In this document: positions 45,581 to 56,348 of the stretch, in pieces | How positions within the stretch are numbered: the first letter of the stretch is position 1 | How the letters are laid out: each line of letters starts with the position of its first letter | Source: Kofleriaceae bacterium | Lineage (GTDB): Bacteria > Myxococcota_A > Polyangia > Haliangiales > Haliangiaceae | Direction of reading: 5' to 3' | DNA: 64,000 bases | Assembly: GCA_020633495.1 (NCBI GenBank) | Contig: JACKDR010000006.1 | Span: 248,001 to 312,000, forward strand | Translations under genes and position numbers: made by a program | Notes under the pieces: generated by a model | The model's input: only the letters and a program-made list of their open reading frames with translations | The model's database searches: none | Told to the model about the DNA's origin: nothing

Positions 45581-47115
45581 AGAGCCCAGCCCCCAGGATC
45601 GCTGTGGCCGCGGCGCTGGCCGCGGCGCTGGCCGTGTTCGCGATCGCCACGCCGAGCGCCTCGGCGCAGGAGCTCCGGGCCGAGGTGATCCCGAAGTCGG
45701 ATCCCGCCAAGGACATCCCGTCGGACATCGAGATCACGATCGTCGGCGGCCCGTCCGGGGTCACCGCCGACAAGTTCGATCTGGTGCAGAACGACGACAA
45801 GCGCGGCCCGATCGACATCAAGGCGTCCGCGCTCAAGACCTACGTCGAGGGCCCGGACGAGATCGCGATCGTCGTGCTCGTCGAGGCCCACGAGCTGTGG
45901 ATCGGCAACGACACCTGGCAGGAGGATCCGTCCAACGCCTACAAGGGCACCTTCCAGAAGCTGGTCGAGGCGATCGATCCGCTGTCGCACGCCGGCCCGC
46001 CCGGGTCCAAGGGCGCGCTCCTGACCTACAGCCAGGGCGTGCAGACCCGCCTGGCGCTCAGCGACCTGTCGCAGCTCACCGGCGACAAGCTGGGCACCCA
46101 GAAGGAGCTGGCCGGCAAGTTCACCCGTGACCTGGTCGCCGGCCTCACCGAGGCGCAGGCGGTGCTGAACAAGATCGGGACCTCGCGCAAGGCGCTGGTC
46201 GTGATCGGCGACGGCATGGACACCAACAACGAGACCGCCGGCGCCCAGATCCAGGACCTCAAGAAGAAGTTCCAGAACGACCGCGTCGACGTCTATGCCA
46301 TCTACGTGTCGTCGGAGGGCATCAGCCAGGGCATCCAGGACGATCCCAACGGCTTCAAGAAGCTCACCAGCAACACCCAGCAGCTCAACGGCGTCGACGG
46401 CCTGCCGCCGGCGATCAGCAAGGTCGTCGACGCGATCAACGATCGCTACTACGTCCGGTTCCCGGGCGCCGACATCAAGCTCAAGAAGTCGTTCACCTGG
46501 GACGGCAAGGGCCACACGTTCACGGTCAAGTTCGACAAGGACGAGTGGGACGTTCCCGACGAGATCCTGATGACGCCCAAGTGGGTGCCGCCGTGGAAGC
46601 GGCCCAAGGGCGGCTTCCCGTGGCTGTGGGTGATCCTCGGCGTCCTCGGCGCTGGCATCCTCGCGGTCGTCGGCATCAAGGTGCTGGGCGGCAAGAAGGA
46701 AGCCCCCATGCCGGTGATCGAGGCGCCGCCGCCGGTCGCCGCGCCGGCGCCCGCGGCCGCGCCCGCGGGGCCGATGAAGACCGTCATGATCGGCATCGGC
46801 GGCGACGACGGTGGCTTCCCGGTGGTCGGCTGGATCGTCCCGATGAACGGGCCCAACCAGTTCCAGACCTTCAAGCTCCTCGGTGGCGCCACCAAGATCG
46901 GCACCAACGCCCCGGCGCACATCATCATCAATGATGGCTTCATGAGCACCGAGCACTGTCAGATCATCGCGTCGCCCGCCGGCTTCGTGCTCAAGGACGG
47001 CGGCTCGACCAACGGCACCTACGTGAACGACCGCAAGGTCGACACCCACGAGCTCGTCGACAACGACGTCATCCTGATGGGCAAGACGTCGTTCAAGTTC
47101 AAGAGTATCAACTGA
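45577..47115 (+). CDS. Membrane-anchored VWA-like protein with cytoplasmic FHA domain
   Basis: The ATG at 45577 overlaps the previous stop. A signal peptide (VAAALAAALAVFAIATPSASAQ) starts the 512-residue protein. A von Willebrand A-like domain (about 60-330) would lie in the periplasm; the usual DxSxS metal site is not evident, because the first strand reads IAIVVLVEAHELWIG. A transmembrane helix (WLWVILGVLGAGILAVVGIKVL, about 350-370) leads to a linker with PMKTVMIGIGG and an FHA domain (about 415-512; STEHCQI, GGSTNGTYVND). The protein could relay periplasmic or envelope signals to phosphothreonine partners in the cytoplasm. Confidence 0.78.
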
Positions 47116-47118
47116 CCT

Positions 47119-47142
47119 GTGGGGGGAGGTCCCTCCCCCCAC
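47119..47142 (+). terminator. GC-rich hairpin after the VWA-FHA gene
   Basis: GTGGGGGGAGG (47119-47129) pairs with CCTCCCCCCAC (47132-47142). It lies 3 bases after the stop codon without a T run, so it may act as a weak terminator or mRNA end stabiliser. Nothing else is seen up to 47264. Confidence 0.4.
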
Positions 47143-47264
47143 ACCCCCCAGCGGTGGCGCGCGGTCGGCACGGGTGTCGGCTGGCGGCTCGCCGGGGCTC
47201 GCCGCAGTAACGACGCGACCACGGATCGGCAGCTCGCTGGTCGCAGCGCCCGGAAGTCTCGCTC

Positions 47265-47726
47265 GTGTCCACCCCCGTCCTCATCGCGATCATCGCCGGC
47301 GGCGTGCTGCTGCTGGTGCTCCTGGTGGCCCTGCTGCTCAAGGGTGGCAAGAGCAAGCAGCCGGCGCGGGCGTGCCTGCAGTGCAAGCGCAACATGCTGC
47401 CGACGTGGTCGAAGTGCATGTTCTGCGGCTGGACGCCCGGGGCCCGGCTCGAGTTCATCCTCGGCCCGCTGGCCGGCCAGAACGTGCGCCTCACCGAGGA
47501 CATGACGACCCTGGGCTCGGTCGCCGGCAACACGATCGTGCTGGCGGACCCCGCGGTGTCCAAGCGCCACGTCGCGATCCGTCGCGCCGAGGGCGAGTTC
47601 GAGATCGCCGATCTCGGCTCGACCAACGGCATCTACGTCAACGGCCACAAGGTGCCCAAGAAGAGCCTGCAGCCCGGCGACATCGTCCGGGTCGGTAACA
47701 CCGAGCTGGTCTTCCGCCGCGAATGA
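47265..47726 (+). CDS. Membrane-anchored zinc-ribbon FHA protein
   Basis: From the GTG at 47265 the product has 153 residues. An N-terminal transmembrane helix (LIAIIAGGVLLLVLLVALLL) is followed by a zinc ribbon (CLQCKRNM, then CMFCGW). An FHA domain occupies about 60-150, with TLGSVAGNTIVL, SKRHVAIR and LGSTNGIYVNG. The layout is the same as at 44795, with a membrane anchor in place of the helical N-terminus. It would hold a phosphothreonine receptor at the inner membrane. Confidence 0.8.
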   Translation: MSTPVLIAIIAGGVLLLVLLVALLLKGGKSKQPARACLQCKRNMLPTWSKCMFCGWTPGARLEFILGPLAGQNVRLTEDMTTLGSVAGNTIVLADPAVSKRHVAIRRAEGEFEIADLGSTNGIYVNGHKVPKKSLQPGDIVRVGNTELVFRRE

Positions 47727-47846
47727 GGCGGCGGATGAGGTGGCCAATGTGGCGGCGAATGTGGCGGCGAATGCTGACCCCGAGGCCAGCAGGGGGTCGC
47801 CACACTGGCGGGCCCGTGTCTGGCTCGGATACCATCGGACTCACTC

Positions 47847-50660
47847 ATGGGCGGACGCGTCCTCTTTCGCGATAGTCAGGGCCGGGACGGCCAGGTCGAC
47901 CTGGATCCCAACGGGATCGTGTACGTCGGGCGCGGCCTCGACTGCGCGATCCGTACCGACGACGCGATGGTGTCGCGGAAGCACTCGCAGCTCCGCCTCG
48001 AGAACGGCCGCTACGTCGTCGAGGACCTGGGCAGCGCCAACGGCACGGTGGTCAACAGCGCGCGGATCCAGAAGCAGATCCTCAACCACAACGACGTGAT
48101 CCAGTGCGGCTCGCTGTGGCTGCGCTACGTCGAGGACGGCCCGCTGGTGCCGCCGCACATGGCGCGGCCGCCGGTGGCGGACGTCGGTGGATCGCCGCCG
48201 CCCAAGAAGGGCGGCACGATGCGGCTCGACGTCGGGCCGGGCGGCCCGGCTGCGGGCGGTGGCGGCCCTGGAGGCGGCCCGGGGATGCCCGGCGGCGCGC
48301 CCGGGATGCCTGGCGCGCGCGCCGGGATGCCTGGCGGCGCGCCCGGGATGCCCGGCGGCTCGCCCTACGGTGCGGCCCCAGGATGCCCGGCATGGGCGGC
48401 GCGCTGGGATGCCTGGCGGTGGCCCGCCTGGAATGCCCGGCGGTGGCCCGCCCGGGATGCCTGGTGGTGGCTACGGCGGCGCGCCAGGATGCCCGGCGGC
48501 GCGCCTGGGATGCCTGGTGGCGCGCCGGGGATGCCCGGCGGCGCGCCAGGATGCCCGGTGGCGCGCCGGGGATGCCTGGTGGTGCGCCCGGCATGCACCG
48601 TGGCGGCCCCAGCGGCGGCAGCCTGTTCAGCCAGCACGCGCCGGCGGCGGCGGCGCGCCGGGATGCCCGGCGGTGCGCCCGGGATGCCCGGCGGCGGCAG
48701 CCTCGGCCACGCCAGCACGATGGCCGCGGGCCACGCGCCAGGATGCCTGGCGCCGGCGGCCCCGGCGGCGCGTTGTACGGCGCGCCGGGGATGCCTGGCG
48801 GCATGGGTGGCGCCGGGGATGCCTGGCGGCATGGGCGGCGCGCCGGGGATGCCCGGCGGTGCGCCGGGAATGCCCGGTGGCGGCATGGGCGGCGCGCCGG
48901 GGATGCCCGGCGGCATGGGTGGCCCTCCCGGGATGCCGGGGATGGGTGGTCCTCCCGGGATGCCGGGCATGGGTGGTCCTCCCGGGATGCCGGGGATGGG
49001 CGGCCCGCCCGGGATGCCCGGCGCCGGCGGCGTCTTCGGCGGCGGCGCGCCCGGCATGCCCGGGATGCCCGGCCAGGGCCGGCCCGGCGAGCCCTCCGTG
49101 GTCGTCGACCTCGGCGGCAACGAGGACATGACCAAGCTCGCGGTCGAGGTCAAGAAGGCCCGCGCCGAGCTCGAGACCCTGCAGGCCAGCCACGATCGCG
49201 AGGTCGCCGACGGCAAGCGCATCCGCGCCGAGGCCGCGACCCTGCGCGATCGCATCGAGGAGCTACGCGCCACCGTCAAGGATCGCGAGGAGCAGGCCGC
49301 GGCCCACTCGCGGGTCGCCGAGGAGCTGCGCGACGAGCTGCAGCAGACCAAGGACGAGACGTCGCGCGCGCGCAGCGAGGTCGCCGAGATCGCCGAGAAG
49401 ATGGTCGCGCGCGAGCGCGAGCTCAACCGCGCCCAGGAAGACGTCGCGCGGCTCAAGGACGACGTCGAGGACGCCAACCGCCAGCTCGCCGAGGTGTCGC
49501 GCACCAAGGACGAGGGCTGGAAGAAGCTCAACGAGCAGCTGTCCGAGATCGAGCACCTGCGCGAGGTCATCAACGAGCAGGAGCGGATGCTCGAGGAGCG
49601 CCGCGTCGGGTTGATCTCCCAGGAGGAGGTCATCAAGGAGCTGCGCGCCGAGAAGGAGAAGAACCTCAAGCTGCTGGCGTCGCTGCGCGCCGAGCGCGAC
49701 GAGGCCAACACCAACACCTCGCGCGCCAACGCCCAGCTGTCGGCCGTCGAGGAGGAGAACAAGCGGCTCGGCCGCATGTTCGCCGAGGCCCAGAGCGCGT
49801 CGGGCGGGGTCGGCGCCGGCGGCGGCGATCACGTCCTGCGCCTGACCGGCGAGCTCAAGGACCTGCGGATCGAGCAGCGCAAGCTCGAGGCCGACCGCGA
49901 GCGGCTGCAGGAGCAGTACGACCGCGCCGAGAAGGACATGTCGCGGCTCGAGGGCCGGGTCGCCCAGCTCGAGGTCGAGCTGCAGGAGACCACCCACGCC
50001 AAGCTCACCGCGGAGAGCGCGCGCTCGGTGGCCGAGGACGCCCTGGCCAAGGCCGAGGTCGCCCGCCACAAGGCCGCCGAGGAGGCGCTGCACGCGTCGC
50101 GGGCCCGCGACCAGGCCGCCACCGGCGGCGACGACGCCCGCCGCGAGCTCGACCGGCTGCGCCGCCGCGTCGCCGAGCTCGAGGAGGCCAAGTCCCAGGC
50201 CGGCCCCGCGCCCGAGGTCAACGTCCTCACCGCCGAGCTCGAGGCCCTCAAGCGCAAGGTGACCGAGGCCACCGAGAAGGCCGGCGCCGCCGAGCGCAGC
50301 ATGAAGAGCCTGGAGGCCGAGCTCGAGCTGGCCCGCACCGAGGCCCGTCAGGCCAAGGCCGAGGCCGAGCGGGCCAAGGCCGCGCCCGCCGCCGAGGCCC
50401 CGCCGGGGGACGACGCCACCGTCGTGGCCAAGGTGCCCGGCGAGCTGCGCGACATGGCCCAGCAGGTCTACGAGTCCATCAACGACATCCTCTCGGAGCT
50501 GCGCAACAACATCCTGCTGGTACAGGGGGAGCTGGGCAACGCCGGGGGAGGGAACGAGGAGTCGCTCCGTATCATCACGGACGCCGTGGATTCCGTCGTC
50601 GGCAACGCCGAGGACGCCAAGGGCGCGTTGCGCGGGCTGCGCGAGCTCGCCGAAAGCTGA
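47847..50660 (+). CDS. FHA protein with collagen-like GMPGG repeats and long coiled coil
   Basis: The ATG at 47847 opens a 937-residue frame. Residues 1-95 are an FHA domain (VGRGLDCAIRTDDAMVSRKHSQL, LGSANGTVVNS). About 130-410 is a Gly-Met-Pro-Gly-Gly/Ala collagen-like stretch whose reading frame slips and returns between 48370 and 48840, so small indels are likely although the frame stays open. Residues 430-850 are a long heptad-rich coiled coil (RAELETLQASHDREVADGKR onward). The last 70 residues are a helical domain (LRDMAQQVYESINDILSEL). Its place directly before the AAA+ ATPase is where Afp-type loci carry the tape measure, but the FHA domain argues for a scaffold controlled by phosphorylation. 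Confidence 0.72.
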   Translation: MGGRVLFRDSQGRDGQVDLDPNGIVYVGRGLDCAIRTDDAMVSRKHSQLRLENGRYVVEDLGSANGTVVNSARIQKQILNHNDVIQCGSLWLRYVEDGPLVPPHMARPPVADVGGSPPPKKGGTMRLDVGPGGPAAGGGGPGGGPGMPGGAPGMPGARAGMPGGAPGMPGGSPYGAAPGCPAWAARWDAWRWPAWNARRWPARDAWWWLRRRARMPGGAPGMPGGAPGMPGGAPGCPVARRGCLVVRPACTVAAPAAAACSASTRRRRRRAGMPGGAPGMPGGGSLGHASTMAAGHAPGCLAPAAPAARCTARRGCLAAWVAPGMPGGMGGAPGMPGGAPGMPGGGMGGAPGMPGGMGGPPGMPGMGGPPGMPGMGGPPGMPGMGGPPGMPGAGGVFGGGAPGMPGMPGQGRPGEPSVVVDLGGNEDMTKLAVEVKKARAELETLQASHDREVADGKRIRAEAATLRDRIEELRATVKDREEQAAAHSRVAEELRDELQQTKDETSRARSEVAEIAEKMVARERELNRAQEDVARLKDDVEDANRQLAEVSRTKDEGWKKLNEQLSEIEHLREVINEQERMLEERRVGLISQEEVIKELRAEKEKNLKLLASLRAERDEANTNTSRANAQLSAVEEENKRLGRMFAEAQSASGGVGAGGGDHVLRLTGELKDLRIEQRKLEADRERLQEQYDRAEKDMSRLEGRVAQLEVELQETTHAKLTAESARSVAEDALAKAEVARHKAAEEALHASRARDQAATGGDDARRELDRLRRRVAELEEAKSQAGPAPEVNVLTAELEALKRKVTEATEKAGAAERSMKSLEAELELARTEARQAKAEAERAKAAPAAEAPPGDDATVVAKVPGELRDMAQQVYESINDILSELRNNILLVQGELGNAGGGNEESLRIITDAVDSVVGNAEDAKGALRGLRELAES

Positions 50661-50669
50661 CCGGGGAAC

Positions 50670-52295
<1,626 letters not shown>

Positions 52296-52306
52296 CGGAG
52301 GACCCG

Positions 52307-52714
52307 ATGAGCCACTTCACCAAGTGCGAGCTCAAGATGACCAACCTCGCCGCCATCAAGAAGGCGCTCGAGGATCTGGCGTGGGCGTTCCAGGAGGCCG
52401 AGGAGGGCCAGGACGTGGTCGTCCGGGGCTACCGCGGTGACAGCCTGCGCGCCGCGATCTCGGTCGACATGGGCAAGTACGACATCGGCGTGATCGCCAA
52501 CGCCGAGGGCACCTACGACCTGACCGCGGACTGGTGGGGCGTCGAGACCACGAAGGGCCTGAGCGAGGCCGAGGTCAAGGAGCAGCTCTACCAGCGCTAC
52601 CAGTACCACAACGTCAAGATGGCCTGTGAAGAGAAGGGCTACGCCGTCGAGGAGGAGACCAACGAGGAGGACGGGTCGATCCGGCTCGTCGTCCGCAAGT
52701 GGGTCTCGGAGTAA
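52307..52714 (+). CDS. DUF1257 (Ycf35-like) protein
   Basis: The 135-residue protein starts MSHFTKCELKMTNLAAIKKALEDL. This is the standard DUF1257/Ycf35 opening (SHFT-x-[IL]-x-T-x-[IL]-x-[DN]-x-x-x-L-x-x-A-L). It continues with DVVVRGYRGDSLRAAISVDMGKYDIGVI and a C-terminal VKMACEEKGYAVEEETNEEDGSIRLVVRKW. The family occurs in cyanobacteria, plastids and some other bacteria next to Ycf46-like ATPases. Biochemical function is not known. The gene starts 11 bases after the ATPase stop. Confidence 0.8.
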   Translation: MSHFTKCELKMTNLAAIKKALEDLAWAFQEAEEGQDVVVRGYRGDSLRAAISVDMGKYDIGVIANAEGTYDLTADWWGVETTKGLSEAEVKEQLYQRYQYHNVKMACEEKGYAVEEETNEEDGSIRLVVRKWVSE

Positions 52715-52723
52715 GGAGCCGCG

Positions 52724-52936
52724 ATGCGCAAGCAGGATATCGAGATCAAGATCGGCAAGGACGGCAAGGTCGAGTTCACGATCAAGGGCGTCAAGGGCGC
52801 CAGCTGCATGGACGAGACCCAGTTCCTGGAGCAGGCCCTCGGCGGCGGCGTGCTCGAGCAGGAGAAGACCTCCGAATACTACGAACAATCGGAGGGTTAC
52901 GCCTCGGTCTACACCGGGGAAGGCGGCGACGAGTAG
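52724..52936 (+). CDS. DUF2997 small protein
   Basis: This 70-residue protein reads KQDIEIKIGKDGKVEFTIKGVKGASCMDETQFLEQALG. It matches the DUF2997 pattern of a short beta hairpin (I-x-I-x-x-D-G-x-V-x-x-x-x-x-G-x-x-G-x-x-C) followed by a helix. The family is regularly encoded beside DUF1257, which supports the assignment. Its role is unknown; it lies between DUF1257 and the DUF4157 gene with short gaps of 9 and 30 bases. Confidence 0.75.
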   Translation: MRKQDIEIKIGKDGKVEFTIKGVKGASCMDETQFLEQALGGGVLEQEKTSEYYEQSEGYASVYTGEGGDE

Positions 52937-52966
52937 CCCCGTACTAGGGAGGCCCCGACCCGACCC

Positions 52967-53623
52967 ATGGCCGAGCACGACGACAACGATCCCGCCGGTT
53001 CCGGCGGCGACGGCGGCGCCGCCGAGGCGCCCGCCGGGCCGCTGTCGACCGAGCTCGCCGCCGAGATCGCGCAGCGCTGGGATCCGGACCGGCTGCTCAA
53101 GCTGGTCGCCAACCGCGCCGGCCGCGGCGAGGCCCTCGACGCGTCGTTGCGCCACCGCTACGAGCGCAAGCTCGGCGTCGACCTGTCGCACGTCCGCATC
53201 TACACCGGCGAGCTCGCCGCCGAGGTCAACAAGTCCTACAACGCCGAGGCCGTCACGATCGGCAACACCGGCATGATCATCATGGGCGGCTCGCCCGAGA
53301 AGGGCCTGATCAGCGCCGCCGGCCGCGGCCTGCTCGCCCACGAGCTGACCCACGTCGCCCAGGCCCAGCGCGGCGTCTTCCGCGACGCCCGCTTCGGCGA
53401 CACGATGGATCTGGCGACCGAGGAGCACGAGGCGGAGGCCGAGGAGGCCGAGCACGAGGAGATCGCCGAGCACGAGGGCGGCGTCGCGTCCCACGGCGGC
53501 GGCGGCGGTGGCGACGACGCCGGCAAGCACGCCGACGAGGTTCGCCGGCGCGTCCTCGAGATGTTCGCCGACGCGGCGCGAGACAGCCTCGAGCGCGGCG
53601 GCTCGCCGTTCCGCCGTCCCTAG
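52967..53623 (+). CDS. DUF4157 (eCIS-core, metallopeptidase-like) protein
   Basis: The 218-residue protein has the DUF4157 core at about 50-135. It runs from LDASLRHRYERKLGVDLSHVRIYTG through YNAEAVTIGNTGMIIMGG to LLAHELTHVAQAQRG, with the HExxH site at His125-Glu126-His129. DUF4157 domains are strongly associated with eCIS loci, where they often form the N-terminal part of cargo toxins or processing proteases. Here the rest is only an acidic, His-rich linker and a short helix, with no toxin domain, so it may act on other cargo or be an adaptor. The Gly-rich VASHGGGGGGDD linker is notable. Confidence 0.85.
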   Translation: MAEHDDNDPAGSGGDGGAAEAPAGPLSTELAAEIAQRWDPDRLLKLVANRAGRGEALDASLRHRYERKLGVDLSHVRIYTGELAAEVNKSYNAEAVTIGNTGMIIMGGSPEKGLISAAGRGLLAHELTHVAQAQRGVFRDARFGDTMDLATEEHEAEAEEAEHEEIAEHEGGVASHGGGGGGDDAGKHADEVRRRVLEMFADAARDSLERGGSPFRRP

Positions 53624-53661
53624 CGACGCCGTGGCGTGGGCACGGCGCGGCGCGCTCGGGG

Positions 53662-53667
53662 TATAGT
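53662..53667 (+). promoter_or_regulatory. Extended -10 element just before a start codon
   Basis: TATAGT ends 6 bases before the ATG at 53674, so the expected transcription start coincides with the start codon and the mRNA would be leaderless. No Shine-Dalgarno sequence is present. A convincing -35 is not visible. Confidence 0.35.
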
Positions 53668-53673
53668 GGCGCC

Positions 53674-54357
53674 ATGACCGACACGAGCGCCGACGCGGGA
53701 CCGGTGCTTTCGCGCGTCCAGCTCGAGCGGCTGGTCGCCGAGGACGAGCTCACCGGCCGCACGATCCAGGGCTTCGCCGCCCCGTCGGTGGGGCTGCGCG
53801 GCGTCGACCTCGACGGCGTCGTCGTCGAGCGCGTCGACCTGCGCGAGGCCGACGCCGACGACAGCCGGCTCGAGCACGCCGAGCTCCGCCAGATCGATGG
53901 CCGCAAGTCGCGCTGGCACGGCGCGCTGTGGCACCGGGTCCAGGCCCGCGACTGCGAGCTCACCGAGATCGACCTCACCGGCGCCCAGGTGCTGCGCTGC
54001 GACCTCGGCCCGGTGCGCATGGGCCGCGCCTCGTTCCGCAAGGCGCGCATCCAGGGCACGACGTTCCGCGAGACCGAGCTGTACTCGGCCGACTTCACCG
54101 AGGCGGTGCTGCTGCGGGTCGTCTTCGAGGGCTACCAGGAGACGCCGTGGTCGCTGCAGCGCTGCGACTTCACCGGCGCCGCGCTGTTCGACGTCGACTT
54201 CAAGCGCGCCAACCTGTACGGCGCGATCCTCCGCGACACCATGCTGGTCCGCTGCGATCTGCGCGGCGTCAGCCTGTGCAGCGCCGACCTGCGGGGCGCC
54301 CGCCTGGTCGGCTGCGCCACCGCCGGCGTCGATCTCGACGGCGCCACTGTGAGTTAG
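53674..54357 (+). CDS. Pentapeptide-repeat protein
   Basis: The 227-residue protein shows repeated five-residue periodicity, A(D/N)LxG-like, from about residue 35 to the end: GLRGVDLDGVVVERVDLREADADD, then LTEIDLTGAQVLRCDLG, and near the end LYGAILRDTMLVRCDLRGVSLCSADLRGARL. Such sequences fold into a right-handed quadrilateral beta-helix. No signal peptide. Functions of the fold range from gyrase protection to effector scaffolds. It is encoded directly after the DUF4157 gene and overlaps its neighbours closely (2 bases to the next), so it probably belongs to the accessory part of the locus. Confidence 0.8.
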   Translation: MTDTSADAGPVLSRVQLERLVAEDELTGRTIQGFAAPSVGLRGVDLDGVVVERVDLREADADDSRLEHAELRQIDGRKSRWHGALWHRVQARDCELTEIDLTGAQVLRCDLGPVRMGRASFRKARIQGTTFRETELYSADFTEAVLLRVVFEGYQETPWSLQRCDFTGAALFDVDFKRANLYGAILRDTMLVRCDLRGVSLCSADLRGARLVGCATAGVDLDGATVS

Positions 54358-54359
54358 CC

Positions 54360-55022
54360 ATGCCCAGCCGCCCCGACATCCGCGACCTCGCCAGCAACGT
54401 CCGCGAGGCGTTCGCCGACGCCGACCGTGACGCCCTGCTCGACATCCTCACCTTCGTGGTCAAGGAGTACGTCGTCGACGGGCCGCCGCCGATGCTGATG
54501 CACCAGGCGGAGACGATCGCCGAGCTGGCCAACCTGTCGTTCGCGCAGCTGATCGCGGCGCTGCAGACCCGCCTCGACCTGCCGGAGCTGGCGCTGTTCG
54601 CGGTCGACGGCGACCAGGTCTCGGTGCGGGTCGGCGGCGTCATGCAGCCGCTGCAGCCGGGGCGGACCCCGGCGGCCGAGCTGCCGCGGCCGTCCGCGGG
54701 CGTCCGCGTCGTCGAGACCACCGTGGCGCAGCGGCCGGCGGCCCCGGCAGTCGCGGCGCCGGCCGCGCCGCGTCCCGCGCCGGCGCCCGCACCGGCCCCG
54801 GCGGCGCCGCCGCCGAGCCGCGGACCTGTCGGTGCGCGGTCGGCCCTCGGGCGGCGGTGGTGGCGGCGACGCCCCGGCCGCCCGGCGGCGCCGCGCCCGC
54901 GCCGCAGCGCCCGCGCCCGCCGCGCCGGCGCCGTCGTCGAGCAGGCAGGGCGGCGCGCCTGCCGAGGAGCCGGCGGTGGCGACGACGCCGCGGCCCGGTT
55001 CAGCCTGCTGGAGCTCGACTGA
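54360..55022 (+). CDS. Hypothetical accessory protein with Pro/Ala linker
   Basis: The ATG at 54360 lies 2 bases after the pentapeptide stop, and the TGA overlaps the next ATG (TGATG). Residues 1-115 form a compact helical domain (LASNVREAFADADRDALLDILTFVVKEYVV, LANLSFAQLIAALQTRLDLPELALFAVDGDQVSVRVGG) without a family I recognise. The remaining 105 residues are Ala/Pro/Arg-rich. Between about 54830 and 54990 another frame reads more naturally (Gly run, APSSSRQGGAPAEEPAVATT), so a pair of compensating indels is possible. The end (RFSLLELD) returns to the original frame. Confidence 0.6.
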   Translation: MPSRPDIRDLASNVREAFADADRDALLDILTFVVKEYVVDGPPPMLMHQAETIAELANLSFAQLIAALQTRLDLPELALFAVDGDQVSVRVGGVMQPLQPGRTPAAELPRPSAGVRVVETTVAQRPAAPAVAAPAAPRPAPAPAPAPAAPPPSRGPVGARSALGRRWWRRRPGRPAAPRPRRSARARRAGAVVEQAGRRACRGAGGGDDAAARFSLLELD

Positions 55023-55471
55023 TGTCGCAGGTCGCGCGGCGCTACCACGAGCGTGGCCTCAAGGCGCTGGCCACCGGTGACCTCGAGGGCGCCCTCGAGG
55101 CGCTGCGCAGCGCGGTCGAGCTGGCGCCGGCGTTCGGCAGCGCCCGCATCGCCTACGCGATCGCGCTGGCCCGCTACGGCGACGCGCCGCGCGCCGCCAC
55201 GCTGCTGCGCGGCGGCATCCCGCGCGCGTCGTCGCCGGTCGCGGCCGCGGCGATGTGGGCGACGCTCGGCGACGTCCTGACCGTCGGCGGCGACTTCTTC
55301 GCCGCCGAGGAGGCGTTCCGCGAGGCCGGCAGGGTGCCCGGCTACGAGGCGCGCGCCGCCGCCGGCCTGGCGCGGGTCTACGCGCGCCTGCAGCGGTTCC
55401 CCGAGATGTCGACGCAGCTGCGCCTCGCCGCCAAGATCAGCGGCGACGCCGAGCGCGCCGGCCGCGGCTGA
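55022..55471 (+). CDS. TPR-repeat protein
   Basis: This 149-residue protein is built of about three tetratricopeptide repeats: RRYHERGLKALATGDLEGALEALRSAVELAP, then a degenerate repeat, then WATLGDVLTVGGDFFAAEEAFREAGRVPG and ARVYARLQRFPEMSTQLRLAAK. It starts within the TGATG overlap with the preceding gene, so the two are translationally coupled. TPR proteins mediate protein-protein contacts; the partner may be another accessory protein of this locus. It is the last plus-strand gene before the converging phosphatase operon. Confidence 0.75.
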   Translation: MSQVARRYHERGLKALATGDLEGALEALRSAVELAPAFGSARIAYAIALARYGDAPRAATLLRGGIPRASSPVAAAAMWATLGDVLTVGGDFFAAEEAFREAGRVPGYEARAAAGLARVYARLQRFPEMSTQLRLAAKISGDAERAGRG

Positions 55472-55538
55472 GCGCGGTCCGCGCGTCGCGCGCGCCGGGC
55501 GCGGCCAGGACGATCGCCGCGGCGCGGCGCGCCCTGGC

Positions 55539-56348
55539 TCAGTACATCGCGTAGCCCTGGTGGTAGGGCGTCTGCGCCTGCCACATGGTCTCGGCGAACG
55601 CCTGCACCAGGATCACGGTGATGTTGTCGGTGCCGCCGTTGTTGTTGGCGGCGCGGATCATGTTGTCGGCCATGGTCTCGAGCGAGTCGCCGCTCGACAT
55701 CATCTGGTGGATCATCCAGTCGTCGACCAGATCCGACAGGCCGTCGCAGCACAGCAAGTACAGGTCGCCGTGCTCGAGCGCGATCGTGTTGTGCTCGATC
55801 TCGACGGCGGCGTCGAGGCCGACCGCGCGGATGATGACGTTCGAGGTCGCCGGGCCGAGCTGACCGACCAGGTCCGGGCGGTCCTGGTAGAGGTTCTTGA
55901 GCGAGTGGTCGCGGGTCAGCTGGTGGAACTGGCCGCCGCGCAGCAGGTACGCCCGCGAGTCGCCGCAGTGGCAGATGTGGAACAGGCCCTCCTCGGCCCG
56001 CAGCCCCACCGCGGTGGTGCCCATGCCGTGGCACGCCGGGTCCATCTGCGCGCGCTGGAACACCGCGGCGTTGGCGGCCTTCATCGCCGCGACCATCGGA
56101 TCCTGGCCGGGCGCGGGCGCCGGGTCGCCGGTCTTGAGCGAGTGCGTGATCGTACGGATCGCCAGGTCGGAGGCGACCTGGCCGCTGGCGTGGCCGCCCA
56201 TGCCGTCGCACACGACGTACACGCCGAGGAAGTCGTCGTAGTACATCGCATCCTCGTTCTGGGTGCGCTGCACGCCTACATCGGTCCGACCCACCGCCCG
56301 GAGCGAGAAGCGCTCGACGGGGACGTATCGGGGCTCGATCAGGGTCAC
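55539..56348 (-). CDS. PP2C-family Ser/Thr phosphatase (PppA/Stp-like)
   Basis: Start at the GTG at 56348, which overlaps the stop of the upstream gene (GTGA). The 269-residue product has the full PP2C motif set: VGRTDVGVQRTQNEDAMY, CDGMGGHASGQVAS (about residues 48-61), MGTTAVGL, HCGDSRAYLL, TRDHSL, LLCCDGLSD and GTDNITVILV. These provide the metal-binding Asp residues of a Mn/Mg-dependent phosphatase. No membrane segment, so it is cytoplasmic. Encoded with a Ser/Thr kinase and beside FHA proteins, it likely reverses kinase phosphorylation, as PppA does in T6SS. Confidence 0.88.
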   Translation of the reverse strand: MTLIEPRYVPVERFSLRAVGRTDVGVQRTQNEDAMYYDDFLGVYVVCDGMGGHASGQVASDLAIRTITHSLKTGDPAPAPGQDPMVAAMKAANAAVFQRAQMDPACHGMGTTAVGLRAEEGLFHICHCGDSRAYLLRGGQFHQLTRDHSLKNLYQDRPDLVGQLGPATSNVIIRAVGLDAAVEIEHNTIALEHGDLYLLCCDGLSDLVDDWMIHQMMSSGDSLETMADNMIRAANNNGGTDNITVILVQAFAETMWQAQTPYHQGYAMY

